The translations under genes were made by a program, and so were the position numbers. Positions 17,859 to 25,629 of a stretch of DNA of 64,000 nucleotides are shown one piece after another. Where the stretch lies: positions 1-64,000 of the forward strand of contig CASEFA010000005.1 of NCBI GenBank assembly GCA_949287095.1. Reading direction: 5' to 3'. The notes beneath the pieces were generated by a model. The model saw only the letters and a list, made by a program, of their open reading frames with translations, searched no databases and was not told the DNA's origin. The DNA is from an uncultured Bacillota bacterium. Lineage in GTDB: Bacteria; Bacillota; Clostridia; Peptostreptococcales; Anaerovoracaceae. Every line of letters starts with the position of its first letter. Positions within the stretch are counted from its first letter, which is position 1.

Positions 17859-19730
17859 TTACTTTTTCTTCTTCCATCTGAGCAGCAGCGCAGAATTTAT
17901 TATTACGAGAACTGATCCGGCATTGTGAACGAGGGCTCCTATGACCGGGTTCAGCACCCCTGTCATTGCAAGAATTATAGCCACAAAATTCAGGGTCATG
18001 GAAAATGTAAGGTTGCACTTTATAGTTATCATCATCCTCTTTGCAAGTCTTATCAGGTGCGGCAGTTCGCTTATCCGGTCGTTTATCAGCGCTATATCGG
18101 CAGCCTCGACGGCTATGTCGCTTCCTATGCCTCCCATGGCTATTCCCACAAAGGCTTTTTTCAGAGCCGGTGCATCGTTTATACCGTCGCCGACCATGCA
18201 CACCTGACCGCCTCCGTTCTGATACTCATCGATGCGATTCAGCTTATCTTCAGGAAGACATTTGGCGTATACTCTTTCTATACCGAGCCTTTCAGCTATG
18301 TACTCCGCCGCTTTTTCACCGTCTCCGGTCATAAGTACGGGAACCGTTTCCGTGACCTTTATCTCAGATACCGTATCTTTCGCATCAGTTCTCAGCGTGT
18401 CCGACAATGCGAGAAATCCTGCGACCCGGCCCGATATGCAGACGTATATTATAGTGCAGCCCCTGTCTGAAAACTCTCGTGTACGTACATGCAGGCTGCC
18501 CGGAATGTCGATGCCGTTTCCCTTCATCATCTCAAAGTTACCCGCAAGAACCTCTTTATTATCTACTACAGCCGCCACTCCCCGGCCCGGAATCATTCTG
18601 AATCCTTCAGATTTCATCACAGAAGCATTTTTTGTGCTGCGGTAACTCTCTGATACCGCTTTGCCTAATGGATGCTCAGAGCGGATTTCAGCGGCTGCGG
18701 CAAAGGCGTAGATTTCGTCATCCGTATATTCGGGTGTGACGCTTTCCGCGGCTGCAACCTCAGGCATTCCGTATGTGAGAGTTCCCGTCTTGTCAAAAAC
18801 GACTGCCGAAACTGCTGCAAGTCTTTCGAGAGCATCTCCCTCCTTGACGAGGAAGCCGTGTTTCGTCGCATTCCCTATAGCGGCCATTATGGCCGTCGGA
18901 GTCGCCAGAACCAGTGCGCACGGACAGAACACTACCAGTATGGTTACAGCTCTTATTATCTCGCCCGTAACGGCCCAGGTAATACCTGCCGCACAAAGAG
19001 CGACGACCACAACCCATGTGGCCCATCTGTCGGCTATTCCGACTATCTTTGCCTTATCTGCGTCGGCAGACTGAACGAGCTTTATCATTCTCTGAATGGA
19101 ACTGTCTTCACCGGCTTTCTCCGCTCTCATGTCAAACGAGCCAAGCTGATTAACGGTGCCGCTCATTACACTGTCCCCCGGTTTTTTATCTACGGGTATC
19201 GGCTCGCCTGTCATCACCGCCTGATTTACCGAAGTATTTCCTGATATTATAACTCCGTCAACGGGAACGGTTTCCCCTGGAAGCACTCTGATTACATCGC
19301 CAGCATTAACCTGCTCCGCCGGCACAGTCCTCTCTCCTTCCCCGGACAGAATTCTCGCCGTCCTCGGAGTAAGCCTTACAAGCTTTTCGATTCCGTCCCG
19401 GGCTCTGGCCACAGTCAAATCCTCAAGGAGAGCTCCCAGCTGCATTATAAACGCAACCTCCCCCGCGGCGAATATCTCGCCGATAATAACCGAGGCTATG
19501 AGCGCCATGGATACCAAAACGTCCGCCTTTATATCAAAGCGTGTTACGAGCCCGATAAACGCTTCAAGCAATATGGGAATTCCGCACATGATTATAGCAA
19601 TCCAGGCCGGATCGGCGCCTCCTATGCTGACTCCTGCCAGGCTGAATATCAGCGCTGCAGCAGAAACAGCCAGGCAGAATACGTCTTTCTTTAATCCGCC
19701 CCACTCCAGTAAACTTTCGAGCCTTTCCAT
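17859..19730 (-). CDS. P1B-type metal-exporting ATPase under CsoR-type control
   Basis: A 623-residue heavy-metal P-type ATPase. It has the metal-binding CPC in the membrane (VVFCPCALVLATP), phosphorylation site DKTGT, HPLGKAV in the nucleotide domain, the actuator motif TGEPIPV and hinge GDGINDAPAL. There is no N-terminal CxxC heavy-metal domain. The last helices read HNAGSVLVIINS, which differs from the DTGAT of ZntA/CadA and from the Met/Ser motif of copper pumps, so the ion (Zn, Cu, Mn or other) is open. The promoter spacer and leader contain two strong palindromic operators that match one before the adjacent CsoR-family gene, so metal-induced derepression is very likely. Confidence 0.9.
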   Translation of the reverse strand: MERLESLLEWGGLKKDVFCLAVSAAALIFSLAGVSIGGADPAWIAIIMCGIPILLEAFIGLVTRFDIKADVLVSMALIASVIIGEIFAAGEVAFIMQLGALLEDLTVARARDGIEKLVRLTPRTARILSGEGERTVPAEQVNAGDVIRVLPGETVPVDGVIISGNTSVNQAVMTGEPIPVDKKPGDSVMSGTVNQLGSFDMRAEKAGEDSSIQRMIKLVQSADADKAKIVGIADRWATWVVVVALCAAGITWAVTGEIIRAVTILVVFCPCALVLATPTAIMAAIGNATKHGFLVKEGDALERLAAVSAVVFDKTGTLTYGMPEVAAAESVTPEYTDDEIYAFAAAAEIRSEHPLGKAVSESYRSTKNASVMKSEGFRMIPGRGVAAVVDNKEVLAGNFEMMKGNGIDIPGSLHVRTREFSDRGCTIIYVCISGRVAGFLALSDTLRTDAKDTVSEIKVTETVPVLMTGDGEKAAEYIAERLGIERVYAKCLPEDKLNRIDEYQNGGGQVCMVGDGINDAPALKKAFVGIAMGGIGSDIAVEAADIALINDRISELPHLIRLAKRMMITIKCNLTFSMTLNFVAIILAMTGVLNPVIGALVHNAGSVLVIINSALLLRWKKKK

Positions 19731-19776
19731 AATAGCAGTCTCCTTCTGATGAATAAATTCAATTTTTCGCCCGTTA

Positions 19777-19798
19777 ATACCTATAGGGGTATAGGTAT
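19777..19798. promoter_or_regulatory. CsoR-type operator 1 (in ATPase leader)
   Basis: A perfect palindrome with 9-base arms ATACCTATA and TATAGGTAT around a GGGG centre, typical of CsoR/RcnR-family operators. It lies just after the predicted transcription start of the ATPase gene. Confidence 0.88.
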
Positions 19799-19811
19799 CG
19801 TCGTTGTATTA

Positions 19812-19840
19812 ATTATACCTATAGGGGTATAGGTTGTCAA
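19812..19840 (-). promoter_or_regulatory. ATPase promoter with CsoR-type operator 2 in the spacer
   Basis: The minus strand has a consensus TTGACA (19835-19840), 17 bases, then TATAAT (19812-19817). The second copy of the GGGG-centred palindrome (19814-19834) fills the spacer and overlaps the -10, so bound repressor would exclude RNA polymerase. The two operators are 38 bases apart centre to centre. Confidence 0.88.
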
Positions 19841-19852
19841 CGAAATAAAAAA

Positions 19853-19885
19853 GAATGCCGAGCTCATCTTCAGAACCCCGCATCC
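19853..19885 (-). terminator. Probable terminator after the CsoR-family gene
   Basis: On the minus strand GGATGC pairs with GCATTC around a GC-rich interior and is followed by TTTTTTA. The stem is imperfect. Confidence 0.45.
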
Positions 19886-19894
19886 TTTATTTCT

Positions 19895-20170
19895 TTAATT
19901 CATATTGGCAAATCTCTCTACGGCCTTTGTAAAACTTTCGATAGTCTTATCCGCATCGCCGTGTTCAATTCCGTCTCTCACACAGTGATTGATATGCCCC
20001 TCCAGGACTACCTGCCCAGCCTTGTGAAGTGCAGACTTTGCGGCGTTAATCTGTGCCAGCACGTCCTCGCACGGAACGTCTTCATCTACCATTCTGTCTA
20101 TGGCCTGAACCTGCCCTATTATTTTCTTAAAACGACGGTGAAGATTTTCAGCGTCCATACATTGTCTCAT
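19895..20170 (-). CDS. csoR: CsoR/RcnR-family metal-sensing repressor
   Basis: A 91-residue all-helical DUF156 repressor from the ATG at 20170, which is 7 bases after AGGAGG; an ATG 6 bases earlier is too close to that site. The N-terminal RRFKKIIGQVQAIDRM is the family signature. The metal ligands of CsoR are matched by Cys in DVPCEDVL and by His and Cys in GHINHC, the Cys-His-Cys pattern of copper-sensing members. It should repress its own gene and the adjacent P-type ATPase through GGGG-centred operators and release DNA on metal binding. Cu(I) is favoured by the ligands, but the pump sequence leaves this open. Confidence 0.9.
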   Translation of the reverse strand: MRQCMDAENLHRRFKKIIGQVQAIDRMVDEDVPCEDVLAQINAAKSALHKAGQVVLEGHINHCVRDGIEHGDADKTIESFTKAVERFANMN

Positions 20171-20185
20171 ATTCATGCCTCCTTC

Positions 20186-20242
20186 ATACCGATAGGGGTA
20201 TACGTATGATGTAATTATCCGCTAAAATTCTTCCATTGTCAA
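20186..20242 (-). promoter_or_regulatory. CsoR-family gene promoter with operator 3
   Basis: On the minus strand TTGACA (20237-20242), 17 bases, then GATAAT (20214-20219). A third, slightly degenerate GGGG-centred palindrome (20186-20207) lies between the predicted start of transcription and the ribosome site, consistent with autoregulation. Confidence 0.75.
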
Positions 20243-20256
20243 CGTTCACTTTCGGG

Positions 20257-23200
20257 TTATGCATCGATGGTAGAAATTCTCAGTGTAGTTTCCTCCAGCA
20301 CATCCAGAAGTACTTTAACCGTATCGAGTGCTGTGAACATTGTCACATTGTTTTCGATTGCGTACTTTCTTATCAGATATCCGTCGTTTTCTTTGCCTGC
20401 AGAACCTATCTCCACTGTGTTTATAACGTATGAGATATGGCCCTGCTGAATTGATTTTTCTATTTCATCGCTGCCGTCACTTATCTTTTTAAGGGCTCTG
20501 GTTCTTATACCGTTTTTCCGCAGATACTCAGCCGTACCTTCAGTGGCTTCTATATTGAATCCCAGATTGTAGAACCTCGAAATGAGCGGCAGTGCTTCTG
20601 CTTTATCCTTATCTGCGATGGTCGCAAATACGGTTCCGTAGTTCTGAAGTTTCATTCCCGAAGCCTGAAGTCCTTTGTAAAGAGCTCTGTTAAGCTTGTC
20701 GTCATAGCCTATAGCCTCTCCCGTCGACTTCATTTCAGGGGAAAGGTATGCGTCCATTCCGCGTATTTTGCTGAATGAGAACACCGGAACCTTAACGTAC
20801 CATCTCTTCTTTTCATCCGGATATATTTCAAATATTCCAAGCTCCTTAAGGCTTTTTCCCAGTATTACCTCGGTGGCGATGTCGGCAAGGCTGTATCCCG
20901 TAGCCTTTGAGAGAAACGGCACCGTTCTCGACGATCTCGGATTGACCTCGATGATATATACGTTTTCATCCTTATCCACTATGAACTGGATATTGTAAAG
21001 GCCAACGATGCCTATTCCCAGTCCCAATTTTTTAGCGTACTGGAGGATTATGCCCTTTACTCTGTCTGAAATGCTGAATGCAGGATAAACGCTGATGGAA
21101 TCGCCGCTGTGGATTCCTGTGCGCTCCACAAGCTCCATTATGCCCGGAACGAACACATTTTGTCCGTCACAGATGGCATCCACCTCAACTTCCTTTCCGG
21201 TTATATACTTATCAACCAGAACAGGCTTGTCATCGTCAATTTCAACGGCCGTCTTAAGGTAGTGTCTCAGCTGGTCTTCATCGCCTACTATCTGCATCGC
21301 CCTGCCGCCGAGAACGAAGCTCGGCCTTACGAGAACAGGATATCCGATTTCCGCCGCAGCCTTTACGCCCTCTTCTATGGCGGTTACAGCTTTTCCCTTC
21401 GGCTGAGGAATCTGAAGCTCCTCCAGAATCTTTTCGAAGCTGTCTCTGTTTTCGGCTCTCTCTATGGCGTCGCAGTCCGTTCCTATAATCCTTACTCCCC
21501 TTGCTCTCAAAGGCTCCGCAAGGTTTATAGCAGTCTGACCGCCCAGAGATGCTATGACTCCCTCAGGCTTCTCAAAGTCGATAATGTTCATGACGTCTTC
21601 CGCCGTCAGCGGCTCAAAGTAGAGCTTGTCGCCGGTGGTGTAATCGGTGGAAACGGTTTCCGGATTATTGTTTATGATTATGGCCTCGTAGCCCGCCTTT
21701 CTTATGGTCATTACGGCGTGGACGGTGGAGTAGTCGAACTCTACGCCCTGTCCGATTCTTATAGGGCCCGCTCCGAGAACTACAATCTTTTTCTTTTCGC
21801 CAAGCCTGGAATCGTTCTTTCCGGTATACGAGGAGTAGAAATACGGAATATAGGCTCCGGTATGCAGAGTATCTACCATTCTGTATACCGGCATAAGGTT
21901 TTCGGACTTTCTCATCTCGTAAATATCGATTTCGTCCTTGCCCCACAGCTTTGCGATGTATTTGTCGGAAAAGCCCATAGCCTTTGCAGACTCGAGAGCC
22001 TGACGGTCTCTCACCTTTTCCTTAAGTTCCTTTTCCTTATCGGTGATTCTCTTAACCGCCTTAAGGAAGTAGGAGGTGATCATGGTTACTTCGTGGAGCT
22101 TCTCAACGCTTACTCCCATTCTGAGAAGCCGGGCTATGGCAAAGATGTTATCGTCTCTGAATTCGGATATGTACTCTAAGAGCTCGTCCTCTGTCTTTCC
22201 GTCAAACTTCTCCAGATACAGGTGATCGGCTCCTGTCTCCAGCGAGCGCACGGATTTAAGCAGGCATTCCTCAAGGTTGGAGCCTATGCCCATGACCTCA
22301 CCCGTGGCCTTCATCTGGGTTCCCAGCACGTTGGAAGCCTGAGTGAATTTATCGAACGGGAATCTCGGAAGCTTTGCAACCACGTAATCCAGGCTCGGCT
22401 CCTTTGCTGCCGTGGTGTTTGCAATCTGTATTTCGTCAAGGGACATACCCACGGCAATCTTTGCGGTAACTCTTGCGATAGGATATCCGCTGGCTTTTGA
22501 TGCAAGAGCCGAAGACCTTGAAACTCTCGGGTTCACCTCTATGAGATAATACTCGCTGGTCTCAGGGTGAAGTGCAAACTGAACGTTGCAGCCTCCCTCT
22601 ATTTTAAGCTCCTTTATAATCTTTATAGCGCTGTCGTTAAGCATCTTCAGGTCATGGTCATTTAATGTCATTATCGGGGCCACGACGATGGAATCTCCCG
22701 TATGCACGCCTACAGGGTCAACGTTTTCCATTCCGCAGATGGTGATGGCCTTGTCGTTTCCGTCGCGCATAACCTCAAATTCTATCTCTTTGAAGCCTTT
22801 GACGCTCTTTTCCACCAGAACCTGATGAACCGGAGAAAGCTTGAATGCGTTGGTTCCTATTTCCACCAGTTCTTCCTCGTCAGCAGCAAAACCTCCGCCC
22901 GTTCCGCCTAATGTAAACGCCGGCCTTAACACGACCGGATACCCGATTTCGGCAGCCGCCTTCTTCGCCTCTTCTATGTCGTAGGTAATCTGTGAAGGGA
23001 TTACAGGCTCTCCGATAGATTGACACATTTCCTTAAACAGCTCTCTGTCTTCAGCCCTTTCTATGCTTTCGCTGCCGGTTCCCAGAAGCTCAGTCCTGCA
23101 CTCCTTCAGAACCCCCTTCTTTTCAAGCTGCATTGCCAGGTTAAGACCCGTCTGACCGCCGATTCCCGGTACTATTGCATCCGGTCTTTCGTATCTGAGA

Positions 23201-23430
23201 ATCTTCGCTACGTACTCCAGGGTCAGCGGTTCCATATATACCTTGTCCGCTATCGAGGTATCTGTCATAATGGTCGCCGGATTGGAATTTACAAGCACTA
23301 CCTCATAGCCTTCCTCTTTAAGAGCCAGGCATGCCTGAGTCCCCGCATAATCAAACTCAGCCGCCTGTCCGATTACTATAGGCCCTGAACCTATAATCAG
23401 AATTTTTTTGATGTCTGTTCTCTTTGCCAT
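20257..23430 (-). CDS. carB: Carbamoyl-phosphate synthase large subunit
   Basis: CarB makes carbamoyl phosphate from bicarbonate, ammonia (from CarA) and two ATP for arginine and pyrimidine synthesis. From the ATG at 23430 (9 bases after AAGGAG; the ATG at 23439 abuts the site) it has 1057 residues, normal length. Both ATP-grasp halves are visible: MAKRTDIKKILIIGSGPIVIGQ at the start and KKKIVVLGAGPIRIGQGVEFDYS at the second half, with EVNPRVSRSSALASKATGY-like and EVNPRSSRTVPFLSKATGY blocks. The C-terminal regulatory domain follows. No carA lies next to it, unusual for a two-subunit enzyme. A leader peptide and terminator precede it. Confidence 0.95.
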   Translation of the reverse strand: MAKRTDIKKILIIGSGPIVIGQAAEFDYAGTQACLALKEEGYEVVLVNSNPATIMTDTSIADKVYMEPLTLEYVAKILRYERPDAIVPGIGGQTGLNLAMQLEKKGVLKECRTELLGTGSESIERAEDRELFKEMCQSIGEPVIPSQITYDIEEAKKAAAEIGYPVVLRPAFTLGGTGGGFAADEEELVEIGTNAFKLSPVHQVLVEKSVKGFKEIEFEVMRDGNDKAITICGMENVDPVGVHTGDSIVVAPIMTLNDHDLKMLNDSAIKIIKELKIEGGCNVQFALHPETSEYYLIEVNPRVSRSSALASKASGYPIARVTAKIAVGMSLDEIQIANTTAAKEPSLDYVVAKLPRFPFDKFTQASNVLGTQMKATGEVMGIGSNLEECLLKSVRSLETGADHLYLEKFDGKTEDELLEYISEFRDDNIFAIARLLRMGVSVEKLHEVTMITSYFLKAVKRITDKEKELKEKVRDRQALESAKAMGFSDKYIAKLWGKDEIDIYEMRKSENLMPVYRMVDTLHTGAYIPYFYSSYTGKNDSRLGEKKKIVVLGAGPIRIGQGVEFDYSTVHAVMTIRKAGYEAIIINNNPETVSTDYTTGDKLYFEPLTAEDVMNIIDFEKPEGVIASLGGQTAINLAEPLRARGVRIIGTDCDAIERAENRDSFEKILEELQIPQPKGKAVTAIEEGVKAAAEIGYPVLVRPSFVLGGRAMQIVGDEDQLRHYLKTAVEIDDDKPVLVDKYITGKEVEVDAICDGQNVFVPGIMELVERTGIHSGDSISVYPAFSISDRVKGIILQYAKKLGLGIGIVGLYNIQFIVDKDENVYIIEVNPRSSRTVPFLSKATGYSLADIATEVILGKSLKELGIFEIYPDEKKRWYVKVPVFSFSKIRGMDAYLSPEMKSTGEAIGYDDKLNRALYKGLQASGMKLQNYGTVFATIADKDKAEALPLISRFYNLGFNIEATEGTAEYLRKNGIRTRALKKISDGSDEIEKSIQQGHISYVINTVEIGSAGKENDGYLIRKYAIENNVTMFTALDTVKVLLDVLEETTLRISTIDA

Positions 23431-23472
23431 CTGCGTCATCTCCTTGTCTGTGTCTGAATTACCTTATAAAAA

Positions 23473-23516
23473 AGGGACTGTCATACGAGGGAAAATCTCC
23501 CTGTACGAACAGTCCC
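23473..23516 (-). terminator. Intrinsic terminator in the carB leader (attenuator)
   Basis: On the minus strand GGGACTGT pairs with ACAGTCCC and an inner AGGGA pairs with TCCCT, followed at once by TTTTTTATAA. It lies between the carB promoter and the carB start, 40 bases before the ATG, so it must be read through for carB expression. Confidence 0.85.
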
Positions 23517-23518
23517 GT

Positions 23519-23557
23519 TTAAACATTATTATTGTATATTATTTCACAAAGCTTCAT
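23519..23557 (-). CDS. Putative 12-codon leader peptide of carB
   Basis: The reading frame MKLCEIIYNNNV follows a good ribosome site (GAAAGGG, 6 bases) and its stop codon is 2 bases before the terminator hairpin. It lies within the transcript predicted from the carB promoter. A ribosome near the stop would cover the first arm of the hairpin and favour read-through, as in pyrBI-type attenuation. This is inference from geometry; no competing antiterminator or PyrR site was recognised. Confidence 0.45.
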   Translation of the reverse strand: MKLCEIIYNNNV

Positions 23558-23626
23558 TTTTGCCCTTTCTCGATAACTAATTAAACATTATATTGAATAA
23601 TTATTTAATCATCCTCATTGGGTAAT

Positions 23627-23655
23627 ACTTTACCATAACGCCTGTGGCATGTCAA
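23627..23655 (-). promoter_or_regulatory. Sigma-A promoter of carB
   Basis: On the minus strand TTGACA (23650-23655), 17 bases, then TAAAGT (23627-23632). The predicted leader is about 190 bases and holds the leader peptide and terminator. Confidence 0.7.
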
Positions 23656-23745
23656 GGATTTTTTTGAACGTGTCGGTTTATCCAGTAGAATCTATACTAA
23701 GTTAATTTCACAAATTCAGGGCTGTGCGTATTGATTCATCCTTGC

Positions 23746-24038
23746 GGTTTTGGGTTTCCTTCAAAATCTGTAATTTCCCAAAACCCGGTTTTGGGTTTCA
23801 AAGAAAAAAGTTATTTTTCCAATAACCAACTTCGGGGGTTGCCTCCCTTCTCATCGACAAATAGTCATATAAGTTTTGGGAAATTAAAAAAACGATGTGA
23901 TTTCCCAATAACTTTGCCGGTCTCACATCGTTTACAATCTTTATTTTTAAAATGTCGTTATTGGGAAATCGGCATTTTTATCGAAAACCCACTAACCGGT
24001 TATTGGGAAATCGGTAAAAATCGCAAAATCCCAATAAC
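23746..24038. repeat. Cluster of GTTATTGGGAAAT-type direct and inverted repeats
   Basis: Eight copies or near copies of GTTATTGGGAAAT or its complement lie in 290 bases: about 23746, 23773, 23787, 23817, 23873, 23900, 23957, 23999 and a final partial at 24029. Copies at 23900-23912 and 23957-23969 are a perfect 13-base inverted repeat; 23999-24008 and 24029-24038 are a 10-base inverted repeat. An 11-base stem AAACGATGTGA/TCACATCGTTT (23890-23900, 23923-23933) carries one copy in its loop. There is no coding evidence in this gap between rpe and the carB promoter. Confidence 0.75.
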
Positions 24039-24069
24039 GCCTGACACTCCACCGCCGCCCGACGCTTTA

Positions 24070-24723
24070 TTATCTTATTATCCCGTTAAACTCCCTTACT
24101 CTCTCTTTCGCGTCCTTTGCGCCGAATACCGCGGAGCCTGCCACGAGAATGTCGCAGCCGGCTTCTTTCAGCAGACCTGCGTTTTCAAGGTTCACGCCTC
24201 CGTCCACCTCGATGACATAATTATATCCCTTTTCCGCTCTTATTCGGGCCAGCTCTCTTATCTTGCCTTCAGATACCGGAATAAAGCTCTGTCCGCCGAA
24301 GCCCGGGTTTACGCTCATTACGAGGACCAGGTCGCAGTCCGCCAGTATGCACTGAAGGGTCGAAACCGGCGTTGCAGGATTTACGGCAACTCCCGCCTTA
24401 ACGCCATGAGACTTTATGAGCTGAAGGGTTCTGTGAAGGTGAACGCACGCTTCCTGATGAACGACGATGTATTCAGTCTTGTCCGTTACAAAATCGCCCA
24501 CGTATTTATCAGGGTTTTCTATCATAAGGTGAACGTCGTAAGGCGCGGTTTCGCATCCGTTAAGGGATTTCATCACTCCCGCCCCGAAGGAAATGTTCGG
24601 AACGAAGTGTCCGTCCATAACGTCAATGTGAAGGTATGCCGCTCCGCCTTCGCTTACCTTGACGGCATCTTCGCCCAACTTCGCAAAATCCGCCGACAAA
24701 AGGGACGGCGCCAGTACTGCCAT
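24070..24723 (-). CDS. rpe: Ribulose-phosphate 3-epimerase
   Basis: A 217-residue TIM barrel that interconverts ribulose 5-phosphate and xylulose 5-phosphate in the pentose phosphate pathway. Motifs: APSLLSADFAKLG at the N-terminus, HIDVMDGHFVPNISFG with the metal ligands, MSVNPGFGGQSFIP, and the phosphate-binding VDGGVN and GSAVFG. The ATG follows AGGAGG. It is the last gene of the priA-to-rpe run. Confidence 0.96.
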   Translation of the reverse strand: MAVLAPSLLSADFAKLGEDAVKVSEGGAAYLHIDVMDGHFVPNISFGAGVMKSLNGCETAPYDVHLMIENPDKYVGDFVTDKTEYIVVHQEACVHLHRTLQLIKSHGVKAGVAVNPATPVSTLQCILADCDLVLVMSVNPGFGGQSFIPVSEGKIRELARIRAEKGYNYVIEVDGGVNLENAGLLKEAGCDILVAGSAVFGAKDAKERVREFNGIIR

Positions 24724-24753
24724 ATCCTGCCTCCTAATACTTTCTAATGCTAT

Positions 24754-25617
24754 CTAATACTTTCTTCTCTTTCTGAGTTCCTCTATGCCGGCTTTGTAGG
24801 ACCGGTACCTCGACGGGCTGATGAGGCCCTCTTCCACTTCCTCCTTGACCCGGCAGCCCGGCTCGCCAAGGTGCATACAGTCGTCGAACCTGCATCCTTC
24901 GGACGCTTTAAATATCTCGGGGTAGTACTCCGAAAGCTCTCTTTCGTCCATGTCGGGAAGGTCAAAGGACGTAAACCCCGGGGTGTCGAAAACCATTCCG
25001 CCAAAGGCTTCAAAGAGCTCCACGTGTCTGGTAGTGTGTCTTCCTCTGTCCGTCTTGCGGCTGATTCTGCCCGTCTCCATGGCGGCGCCCGGAATAAGCC
25101 TGTTTATTATGGTGGACTTACCCACGCCGGACGGTCCGGCAAAGGCCACAGAGCAGCCCTCTATGTACTTCTTAAAGACCTCAATGCCCTGTCCTGTTCT
25201 TCCGCTTACCGTGACTACCGGGTAAAGGGGCTCGTATACCTCTTTCAGACCTGCCAGAATCTCTCCGTCCGCTCTGTCAATCTTATTTATGCAGATTACG
25301 GCCTCCGCTCCGGCTTTTTCCGCCGTTACGAGAAACCTGTCTATTATGCCGAAATCAGGGGCAGGCTTTGATGCCGTAACTGTTATTATGAACCTGTCCA
25401 CGTTGGCAACGGGAGGACGTATGAAGGAGTTCTTGCGAGGATATACCGATTCAATAACGGAATCCCCGTCCTCTCTCACCTGAAGTTCCACCCTGTCGCC
25501 TACGGCCAGGATGAACCTGTCCTTTTTGAACTTGCCCCGGCCTTTTGCCTGAAATACGCCGTCAGCGGTTTTCACATAGTAAAAACCGCCGATGCCTTTA
25601 ATTATTACTCCTGTCAT
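24754..25617 (-). CDS. rsgA: Ribosome small subunit-dependent GTPase A
   Basis: A 287-residue circularly permuted GTPase that acts in late 30S subunit maturation. An N-terminal OB-fold (VGDRVELQV) is followed by G4 (CINKIDRAD), then G1 (AGPSGVGKSTIINRL) and G3 (DTPGF), the permuted order of this family. The C-terminal zinc site is seen as the Cys/His cluster FDDCMHLGEPGC. It lies 12 bases after pknB in the usual order for Bacillota. Confidence 0.95.
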   Translation of the reverse strand: MTGVIIKGIGGFYYVKTADGVFQAKGRGKFKKDRFILAVGDRVELQVREDGDSVIESVYPRKNSFIRPPVANVDRFIITVTASKPAPDFGIIDRFLVTAEKAGAEAVICINKIDRADGEILAGLKEVYEPLYPVVTVSGRTGQGIEVFKKYIEGCSVAFAGPSGVGKSTIINRLIPGAAMETGRISRKTDRGRHTTRHVELFEAFGGMVFDTPGFTSFDLPDMDERELSEYYPEIFKASEGCRFDDCMHLGEPGCRVKEEVEEGLISPSRYRSYKAGIEELRKRRKY

Positions 25618-25629
25618 AAACGAGCCGTC

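Noticed and set aside
21109..22179. A 356-codon open frame on + opposite carB
   Set aside because: Antisense shadow; the CarB motifs on the minus strand account for the sequence.
23746..24038. The repeat cluster as a CRISPR array
   Set aside because: Copies are short, in both orientations and irregularly spaced, with no constant repeat-spacer length and no cas genes.
23731..24747. A 338-codon open frame on + over rpe and the repeat cluster
   Set aside because: It is antisense to rpe for most of its length and reads the GTTATTGGGAAAT repeats as a repeated YWEIG; no ribosome site.
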